Shown piece by piece: positions 56,418 to 64,000 of a DNA stretch of 64,000 nt. Location of the stretch: NCBI GenBank assembly GCA_037576195.1, contig CM075104.1, positions 14,276,211-14,340,210 of the forward strand, written 5' to 3'. The stretch is from Phytoseiulus persimilis (lineage: Eukaryota; Arthropoda; Arachnida; Mesostigmata; Phytoseiidae). The translations under genes were made by a program, and so were the position numbers. The notes below the pieces were generated by a model, which saw nothing but the letters and a program-made list of their open reading frames with translations, was not told the DNA's origin and searched no databases. Every line of letters begins with the position of its first letter. Position 1 is the stretch's first letter.

Positions 56418-56762
56418 ATGGGGCTCAGCGCGAATGAATCCTTCTCATCAAGCGGAGCCTGCTCGTCCCTTACGCACAAGGGTCTTCGTTGGCCGAATCA
56501 CGCACAATCACCTGATTCCGAGCGAGGAATCCTGGGGGAAATTAGATTGATGCACAAAAATGATGTTGCGGGAAGAACTGCGAAGCTTTTGTTCCCCGTG
56601 AGCGAGTCTCCCATCTCAGCGAAAAAAAGGGCTGGTACGCTAAGCCTAGATCTTGTGACTACCGAATACCCATCCCAGCTGGAAGCCTCCCACCCGCCGG
56701 ATGTGGAAGTCACTTCGAACATAAAGCAGGCTGACGCTTGCCGGCGGACACGCGGGGGCTAA
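56418..56762 (+). CDS. candidate ORF, 114 residues
   Basis: ATG at 56418 (+4 G) opens 114 codons to a TAA. After a Ser-rich start, the middle is balanced (RGILGEIRLMHKNDVAGRTA; SPISAKKRAGTLSLDLVTTE) and the end polar (PPDVEVTSNIKQADACRR). It looks like a soluble protein fragment. No family recognised, no splice partner found. Confidence 0.3.
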   Translation: MGLSANESFSSSGACSSLTHKGLRWPNHAQSPDSERGILGEIRLMHKNDVAGRTAKLLFPVSESPISAKKRAGTLSLDLVTTEYPSQLEASHPPDVEVTSNIKQADACRRTRGG

Positions 56763-57754
56763 GGCTTGTGCTTGTTCACATCCACGGGTGAGCCTTCATG
56801 TTCACGGGACTCCCCACCAGTTCGGAGCGGGAACGAACTATTTTAATGGGTTCCACTGCTGCAACCGGTCACGCGCGAGCCTGTGAGCGAGCAGAAGGGT
56901 GGGAGCGAAGTGGCAGAAAAGGTTCCGAGGCAAACTCGAGGAGTCCAAAAGTCAATTTACCCCCGGCGACGAAGACCACCGCGGATGTCGCAGACGTCAT
57001 TTCGATATTTCGGCTGTGCCCCATGAGGGAAGCTTATGAAAACTAGTAGCGACTCAACGAGGAGGCAGGCAGGGAAGTGACTAAATGGGTAGACAGACAC
57101 TGAGAGAAGAGGAACGCTGAAGAAAGCACGTGGCTGTACGAGGCCACACCGGCTGTTCAGTGCTCGATGCGGATGATGATGTCGTCGCCGACGATGATGC
57201 CGCTAGTGCTCTAATTGCAGCTGTACATGTTCGTTTCTCTCATGAGCGACATTCGTTCCGTCCTTTCGTTCGGGTTGGCGGTGTAGACATTATTAGTTGC
57301 CGTTGTGATTAGCTACATACGAGAACGCCGGAGAAAGCAGCTCTGCAGTCAGCGGCCGTACAGAGTCGGGCAGAAAGCAGCTACCAGCGGGCGGAGGCCG
57401 ATCTCCGCTTGGTTAGGACTTTTGGCCAAAAGTTCTCGCTCCGTCCTCATTTGGCGAAATAAGGCTCAGTCTCGTCTTCCTTCTCGCTTGAAGCTCCGAT
57501 CCACAACTCGTTATGCCTACCGCCTGCTTGGCGGACACTCCCGGCCGCGCCCGCGGTAAGAGCAGCTCAAGTAGGGGGTAAAACGACTCTCAAAAATGTC
57601 ATCCGTTTCTTTCCTCCACGTCGTCTTTGTTGGCGTTCTGCCCTTCTCTGGCGACCGCCACGGCTCCAGAACCCCGGGTCGGAGCCGCATTAGAAGCGCG
57701 AAAACGATTTCGCCCCGGCGTTGGACCGATTTGTATGTGGGGACTCACGGAGCC
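56763..57754. other. no supported gene
   Basis: Short frames only. A minus-strand acceptor-like TTTCTTCAG near 57117 has no matched exon. Confidence 0.3.
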
Positions 57755-57870
57755 CTAATCGGTTGAGGAATGTGAGTGAGCTTCTTTCGAACGGACGGCC
57801 TTTTTAGTCTTCGGCGTTGCGGCGGCGGCGGCGACTTCATTTTCGTCATCTTTAGCATGCCATCGCCATC
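57755..57870 (-). CDS. candidate terminal exon, Ala/Lys/Glu-rich
   Basis: Acceptor CAAATTTTCAG (AG at 57872-57871) opens two bases plus 37 codons to a TAG at 57757-57755: a DDENEVAAAAATPKTKKA stretch followed by a Lys/Glu/His/Ser-rich end. A second frame of the same exon is also open and would read into a GTGAGT donor just downstream, giving a basic Pro-rich peptide instead. The Ala run comes from GCC repeats. The frame choice is uncertain. Confidence 0.28.
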
Positions 57871-58334
57871 CTGAAAATTTGAGGAGTGTTGAGTCTGAAG
57901 GGCAGGGAAACGCGTGGGTTCGATCGCTCGCTCAAAAGTCGAGTCGGAAAACAGCGTGCTGATCGCAACTATTAACACCGGTGTCAAATCGTTGGAGAAC
58001 TCTGTCGAGCTTTGCCCTGTTTGCTGCCAGCTGCGCGCCGAGGGAATTCGCGTGGGAATTCTACGGAATATCCGGGGTGTGGTTCTCGTGTCTTGTTTTT
58101 TGTTCTTCGTGACGTTTCTTCATCCACTCGTTAAAATCGGAAATCGAGCTCAACGAACGTTTTGGTTTTCGACAGCTGACTTGGGTTCGCGCTCACAACG
58201 TGAACTCATTTTTCTCCGCTCTTCAGAGACCGGAATCGCTCATGGTGGATGGCTTTGCGATATTTTTTCCATCCTCTTCTTCTCATTCCGTGCTAATGAT
58301 GACGTTCACGCAGTTCCGTCTTTTTCACTTGCAG
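57871..58334. other. no supported gene
   Basis: A hydrophobic + frame (VVLVSCFLFFVTFLHPLV at about 58080-58130) is open but has no supported start. Confidence 0.25.
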
Positions 58335-58445
58335 ATCCCTCGTCTGACGAGGCCGTGGGACAAATTAGGAAGTTTCACAATTACGAAAAATAAGGAGCCG
58401 GAAAAGAAGTTGTGTCGTCGCGTCTTCCTCTCTACTCGGAGCGAG
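58335..58445 (+). CDS. candidate internal exon, 111 nt
   Basis: Acceptor TTTTTCACTTGCAG (AG at 58333-58334) and donor GCGAG followed by GTATGT bound 37 codons, phase 0 on both sides. One frame is Lys/Arg-rich (RPWDKLGSFTITKNKEPEKK). Another frame ends in the exon at DPSSDEAVGQIRKFHNYEK and TAA, which would make it a terminal exon instead. The next downstream acceptor (CCCTTTCAG, AG at 58480-58481) would leave an intron of only 36 bases, so the following partner is unclear. Confidence 0.3.
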
Positions 58446-59471
58446 GTATGTTGAAGACTCTCGGATCCATTTCCCTTTCAGGCAGAGGAAGGCTACAGAG
58501 CTTCCTCCTTTTTCGAGTTACACTTGAATTTCTGATGACTACCGTAGCATTTGGATATTCACAAAACGCGGCTGAGCCCACTCGAATTTAAGCAAAAAGT
58601 TGTTAGAATCCGCCACCTAGCCCTCGTCGCTTCTTTTTCGTCGGACTCCTCCAGCTTGTTGTGCGAGAGCCATTGGTTGACAGGACTGGCGGATTTATTT
58701 CCGCCTGACTTGTGATCATGGGAAGCATTCCCAAACAGAGACGGTGACTACTATGTTAACTTGTCGGCTAAACTCGAAAGAGCATTCACGTCTCTTCTCT
58801 GAGGATGAGACGGAATATCTTCCAAGCGGATCCCATCGCTTTCCTCGAGTTCCGCAACTGCTCTCGTTGAGCGGGCGCATCCGGGTACCTCGAGTCCATC
58901 AGTGGTCCGCGGCGCCCCAGTGTTCGGAGTGCTGGATCCACGGCGCCCTTCCAGCACCTCTTGCTCCGAAAAGCTAGTTCCAACCTCATTTTGATTTTAC
59001 CGAGAATTCCCCCCATGGAACAATTTCTGCAATCGTAGTTATATCGCATGCCCTCGCGGGCAACTCTTTCCCACTAGGTTCCAAGCCTGCTCGTCAAGCT
59101 CCAAATGGTTTTCCAAGGGAGGATTTTGTTCAAGTCCATTGTCCGTTCCGGTCCCCGGCCCAATCGCTCCTGGGCTCTAGCGCCACGAACCGCCCTCCTC
59201 GAAGGATGGTAGCGAATCTCTGAATGGCGGCAAACAACGTTCTCCTAGGTCACCATCCGAACAATCCTCTTCATCCCTGACCGCAGTGAAAGGTTCGAAA
59301 TCTTCGAACATCCCGACCACCTCGATTCACAGATTTCGTGAATTTTTGAGCTTGGACTGCTGCATCCTTCGTACCGGCTGAATGATGGCCCTGAGAAGAA
59401 GGCTTGTTGCTCCCGATTGTTCTCAGACGAGCACAATCGAACTCGCACAATGAGAGCTCTGGAGCTTGCAG
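58446..59471. other. no supported gene
   Basis: Short frames; the acceptor at 58481 opens only 17 codons. No repeats. Confidence 0.3.
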
Positions 59472-59675
59472 AGCGGCGCCGTGCTCATTCATTTCAATCT
59501 AACGGGCTACCTAGAATCCCGCCCGGCTGCTCTGCGGAACGAGGGAATCGATGTCGAGCAGGATAGCGAGCGGAGAGATTCCGTTTTAGAGATCCGAGAG
59601 AATCAAACAAGAAGAGCACCACAATCATTGGAAGCGGCTGCGGCTGCTCTTCAGATAACGATGCATTCCACTTGA
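59472..59675 (+). CDS. candidate terminal exon, 67 residues
   Basis: AGCTTGCAG (AG at 59470-59471) opens 67 codons in phase 0 to a TGA. The product is Glu, Asp, Arg and Ala-rich (GIDVEQDSERRDSVLEIREN; LEAAAAALQITM), likely helical. The acceptor is only moderate. No family recognised. Confidence 0.28.
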   Translation, partial: SGAVLIHFNLTGYLESRPAALRNEGIDVEQDSERRDSVLEIRENQTRRAPQSLEAAAAALQITMHST

Positions 59676-60751
59676 ATCGGTCGGTATAAAGAGTTGCTAC
59701 GGCTCATGAAATCGGCAGCGGCGAGTGGAGCAGGCAAGCTAGACTGTCGGCCGACCCGCCAGCTCTCGTGATTGCTTGACGCTGGTTGGATGAGTTTGAG
59801 GCAAGCCGCATGACTCTTCAACTTTCGCTCAAAACTCCTGCCTTGTTGGCCACTGATTCGGGGAGGGTGAGGATGGGAAAAATCCTACTTGCTCTTTCGA
59901 TCTAACGCTCAGGTATCTAATCGAAGGATCTCCGGGGTTCGTGACGCGGAAAGCGCTCCGGTTAGACACGTCCCCGATCTCTGCTGATTGCTCTCGGAAG
60001 GTGTCAGCGAGTTACCGAGCAACGGTGGAACTCGTTGGTTTCGTCGTCGTTTAGCTGTTTTCAATTAACCATCCATCTACATATCGATTCACGTAGAGCA
60101 GCTGCAACAACAGCACCAGCTTGATTCGAGCGTCCGGGAGCTGAACCCGACAACGAGGGAGCACGTGTGTCGCGGAGCCCCGAAGAGAGCGTCCATGAGC
60201 CGCCATTTTAAATTCAGGCTGCGGACGCATTTGCCCGCGGAGCGCGCAGGATGGACTACTGAAGGGATGGGAATTTCGTGGGTCCGTTTCCTGGTTCCAT
60301 CTCTGAGGATCGGCTGCGGAAAAGTGTTCCTACCTACGATTCAAGCCGGATAGGGGAAACAATTCCCGTCTCACGAAACTTCCCGACCGCAAAACCTAGT
60401 GGACGAAACGTTGCCGTCGTCTATGTGTATCGCTCGACGCCCGGGTTTTACCGAGAAAACCTGCGTGGATTCTTGAGGCGAGCGTGTGCTGTCTGAATAT
60501 TTGGCGAATATTTACTCTGTTTCTGAGCCCTGATGGGCTTGAATAGATTTCTCAGTAGCTGGCGGTGCATTGAGGAATCGGAAGTCCGACGGATCATTTT
60601 GGGGAGTGTCCCCTCGGATGACAAAGCTCAAAATGAGCATCTTCAGCCAGCTCATTCCTTCCGTCGGAAGCGAAGTTTCCGGGCTACCAATCGAAACACG
60701 AGAGACGCGATATCATCCTACAACAGTGTGCGAGCGATGCAGCTCGCTGAG

Positions 60752-60763
60752 CCCCCCCCCCCC
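60752..60763 (+). repeat. C(12) homopolymer
   Basis: Twelve consecutive C, directly visible. Confidence 0.9.
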
Positions 60764-61418
60764 TCCTGGGTACGCCACTGCCTTTGAGGGAGATCAGACT
60801 GAGTTTCGTGTGAGATCCTATCGTATCAGCTCCTCCATTAGGTGGAAAGGACGTCGAACGCACCGCTCGATGCCGCCCGTGGTGGATAAACTCTGAACCA
60901 AATCAAATTCCGGGTCTCCAAGATCAACAGTGACGCTCTGTCGTCATGGAGCGCTGAGAAAGGCAGTTCGGTCGCCGTCCTCGCTCACAACTTGCTTGCA
61001 TTAGTGTGATTGGAGCGCAACTTTACTTGCTCGCCGAACGGGAATGAACTTGCCCGCAGAGTCTCCGTTCAACCCTTCTCCCCGTCAGGTCTATCACCGA
61101 GAGAGCATTCTTGACACTTCGTTGGACATCGCAAAGTCTTGTCACTGGGCGCAGGCTAAAGGAACACCAGGTTCTCCCGAACCACGCAGAGCCGGAAACC
61201 CCCGACATGTGACCTAAGGAGAGACGAACTATCGCGATTGGAGTTGAAGCTGATGAGGGAGCACTTCGAAGAGCTGCGTTCCCACGTTCTACCGGGGGTT
61301 CGGTGAAAATTCTGGTGATCCATGAGCCTTTGACCGAAAACCTCTAACCGTTTGTCTTCCCGCACGTGCAGCTGTCCGTGGAAATGGAGCAGAGAACGCC
61401 ACGAACTGTGGGGGATCT

Positions 61419-61429
61419 GGGGGGGGGGG
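61419..61429 (+). repeat. G(11) homopolymer
   Basis: Eleven consecutive G, directly visible. Confidence 0.9.
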
Positions 61430-63532
61430 AAGAGAGGAGTCGGGCAGTGAAGCTGAATATCTTTGTCTCATCTCGTGGGGTATTCAGCGCTCCGTCCCGT
61501 AAGGCGATAATTATTCTCTCGCTTAAGGCGCCGTTCCTTCCTTCCTGCAGTCTCTCCTGTCGTCTTTTCCGCTCCCGTCCCCCCTCGGAGCGTGTAACTC
61601 AATCAGGTTGCCATCGCTGTCTGCGCGTCCGCTTTACGCCCGCCTGCTCGCATGTCTGGTTGGTTGGCTTGCGAGCCGAAGATGCAGCGAGGTGCGAGCG
61701 AACCCCTTCCCCACACTTTCGCCTGCGTTTCCGTCCTGCTCGCATAGCCTCAGTTGGAGGAGCGAAGATGAAGCGCAGAGAATAAAAGATAAATAGAGGA
61801 GCTCTCCGTCGCTCGCGGTGAAGAAGCTCTCGAGATCTGGCATTTGATGATACGCATCGAAGCTTCCATCTCTTCCGAAAGTTGTTTCGAAGGTGGTTTG
61901 TAGGCAACGTGCCCGGGCGGTTGGATGCATCCCGGTCGGACGTTCATGGCATCGAATCCACCGACTCTCCAAACGAACATTCCGGAACGACCATCATGAG
62001 CAGTACACTTGGATTTCCTCTCGAGATGCGGAGAGTCAAAAGCTCAGCGATCGAAACAGTGGAACCAGCGGAATCGGGAACCCGTTCGCAATCCGCGAAA
62101 ACTGTGTCACGCTTCGCGTTCTTGGATTTGCTCGTAGTCCGAACCGAGTGAAAGGTTTTTCATTTCCCCTTTCGCTTTCTCCTCGTTCTGCTGTGTTTTT
62201 CTCCGTTGCGCTAATCCGCTTCCCCGGAACGTTGTCTTATCCGCTCTCTAACGAGCTGTAATCCATCGAACGCAATCAGCATCAGTCCAGACGAGCAAGA
62301 AAACAGAGGACGCCAGGGGGAAACTCTCTGCATGGGTTCTTGGACATGAGTGAGCTGGGGGGCGAAGAAAGCGGGTTCGCGGTCGGGGCCCGAGTGCGTT
62401 GTTGTCGCCGCCACGGTGCCCGTAACGGGCTACCTCGTTCACCTTCTCACGATCGAGACCCCGACGGAACGGAGTTATCGTTCGAGCCGGGGTGCTTGTT
62501 GTTCTCTCAGCTGATTCCAAACGCACCACATCCCCTTCTGCGAGCCTCCCTCGCGGTGATGCAACTGTTGCGGCATGTTTGCCTTGACTGCTCCGTAGGC
62601 TTTGCTACTTGATTCGAAAGAAAAATAGCTCCGTTGAGCGGAACTCACTTCCGCCTGCTGTCGTCGGAGCCCGGATAAATTCAGAGCGAATCGTGCGGAA
62701 TGCATCGCTCGCAACAGTCGGACGGCTCGAGCGACTTTCAGGCATCGTGGTGACACAGTGTTCGCGCCAGGTTGTCTGCCGTGTTATGAAGCGTTCCGTT
62801 GGGGTCGGACGTAAACTTTCCGGGTGACTGCTACCTATTGCCGGCGTCGAATCGTCAAACATTGATATTTCCGAGCGGAGGAGAAGAGCTGTGGGGACGG
62901 GGTAGGAACCAACGCCGCTCGAGGGTCTTTGTGCCCACACTGCGGCGAAAGAGGTTGAGATGGGAAACGCGGCCACAGCGGTAGCGTCGAGGACGCGGCC
63001 GTCGGACAATGAAACATCAAAAGCGAGTAAAATAGATATAAGCGAGTTCTGGAGCAGAGATGCGACGTGGAGGCAACGGAAGAGGAAACAAACTATATAG
63101 ATAGAATTCACGATGAATGCCTTGACGTTCCCGCGTCTGCCGACCGAAAAGCAGAAGACCCTCGGAGAGATGCCGAGCGAAACGAGGTGTATGACGACAC
63201 ACGACGAGATTGATGAAACTCAGCAGTTCCCGAGCAGCAAACTCCTGATTCGGAGCTCCTCCATGTATCATTCCTCGCGATAAGTACCATTCATATGAAA
63301 AGAGACGGAACACCTGGACTAGAATGTTGTTGGGGGTGGGGATATCAAGATGTTTAGTATGTGTTTAAGGGAGAGCTCAAAGAACAATGGATGTGAGTTG
63401 TCTTCCGGGGATTGCGGCGTTTGTCGCCGAAAAAGCTTTGTTTTTAAAGTGGATCAGCACCCATTGGGACCACTGGTCGGAATTTGACGGAATCGAGTGC
63501 CGAAAGATCAGGAGAAGTACCGTTCTTTCTCG

Positions 63533-63713
63533 ATGAGGCTCTTGTTGGAGAACGGGGTCCCGAATGAGGGACCCTTCATGGGATGGGTCCGAGCTCCGGT
63601 GCCGATGCAATTTAAGCGCTGGGCGGTCTCGATCGATTCTCTGGTGAGAATCTCCAGCGACGAAGAAGTGCGGGCACCTTGCGCGAGAGCGAAGCGAGCA
63701 CTCTCAGCGGATG
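63533..63713 (+). CDS. candidate coding exon ending at a strong donor
   Basis: An ATG at 63533 (weak context) opens 60 codons plus one base to a good donor (CGGATG followed by GTAAGC). The residues are balanced (MRLLLENGVPNEGPFMGWVR; RISSDEEVRAPCARAKRALS). The frame is also open upstream of the ATG, so it could be an internal exon. The next exon would lie near or beyond the window end. Confidence 0.27.
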
Positions 63714-64000
63714 GTAAGCTCGTGGCCTCTTCGCCTCGCCATAGAGGCCACCGGTACGAGCGACACTCGGCGCATAATGTCCGGCGATGCTGTTGAGGCA
63801 TGTGGAGCATTTCAGCAACTAATTAGAAGGACAACGACCGTTTTCGCAAGTTATGTGATGAAAGACGTGACCCATGTTCGGCGCAGCCTTGCGCAAGCTC
63901 GGGGGAGGTCGCTGATAAGCGGCCGCGTTCGAGTATTCACGACCAACAATCTGGGGCTCGTTGTGCGCGGATTCTACGCATGCCGCGATCCGAGCACTGT
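63714..64000. other. no supported gene
   Basis: No open frame or repeat of note to the window end. It may hold intron of the preceding candidate. Confidence 0.3.

Larger units (their letters stand above)
59676..63532. other. no supported gene; poly-C and poly-G tracts
   Basis: C(12) lies at 60752-60763 and G(11) at 61419-61429. A minus GTGAGT donor at about 62645 follows a plausible but unproven exon. GCCGACCCGCCAGC at 59750 repeats a string from 25584. Confidence 0.3.

Noticed and set aside
58446-58481. Intron with GTATGT donor and TTTCAG acceptor
   Set aside because: Only 36 bases long, below the usual minimum for animal introns, although both ends look good.

Overview
The window looks like nuclear DNA of a eukaryote, probably an animal. 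No reading frame on either strand runs much beyond about 240 codons, which is roughly what chance allows in 64 kb of about half G+C DNA with three stop codons. There is no operon-like packing, no Shine-Dalgarno pattern, no rRNA or tRNA, and no recognisable transposase, reverse transcriptase or conserved enzyme domain. There are scattered, well-formed GT-AG splice signals, dinucleotide and trinucleotide microsatellites, and several long G or C runs. CpG is plainly not depleted, which would suit an invertebrate such as an arthropod; the exact group cannot be read from the sequence.

No gene could be identified by homology. The coding calls are candidate exons or short open frames chosen for a good acceptor, donor or start context, a matching splice phase, and a residue composition less Arg/Ser/Pro-biased than the background frames. 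Two cautions apply. Several candidates lie antisense to each other and both strands look equally good (24.9-25.5, 45.9-46.3 and 47.4-47.9 kb), so composition alone is weak evidence here. Confidence is therefore kept between about 0.15 and 0.45.

Layout. 0-9 kb: a possible two-exon 3' end on + (1-114, 301-513), - strand acidic and Thr-rich candidates (1.8-4.9 kb), a phase-consistent two-exon + model (6463-7218), and a secreted-prepropeptide-like + ORF (8529-8807). 9-18 kb: - strand ORFs at 9371-9913, 10507-10959 and 11395-11781; + strand ORFs at 13285-13692 and 17550-17981. 18-30 kb: a terminal-exon candidate (21302-21542), a - strand two-exon candidate (24485-25452) overlapping a + first-exon candidate (25350-25465), and a cluster of the octamer CCGCTAAC between 23.2 and 27.4 kb beside a very C-rich stretch. 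30-45 kb: a few N-terminal or terminal exon candidates (30.5, 33.0, 36.0, 41.4, 42.3, 44.4 and 44.6 kb). 45-64 kb: a strong short hairpin (45123-45184), overlapping antisense frames, and isolated exon candidates to the right end.

No functional cooperation between these candidates can be deduced. The observations most worth checking are the prepropeptide-like ORF, the hairpin, the cysteine-run ORF at 41.4 kb and the CCGCTAAC cluster.
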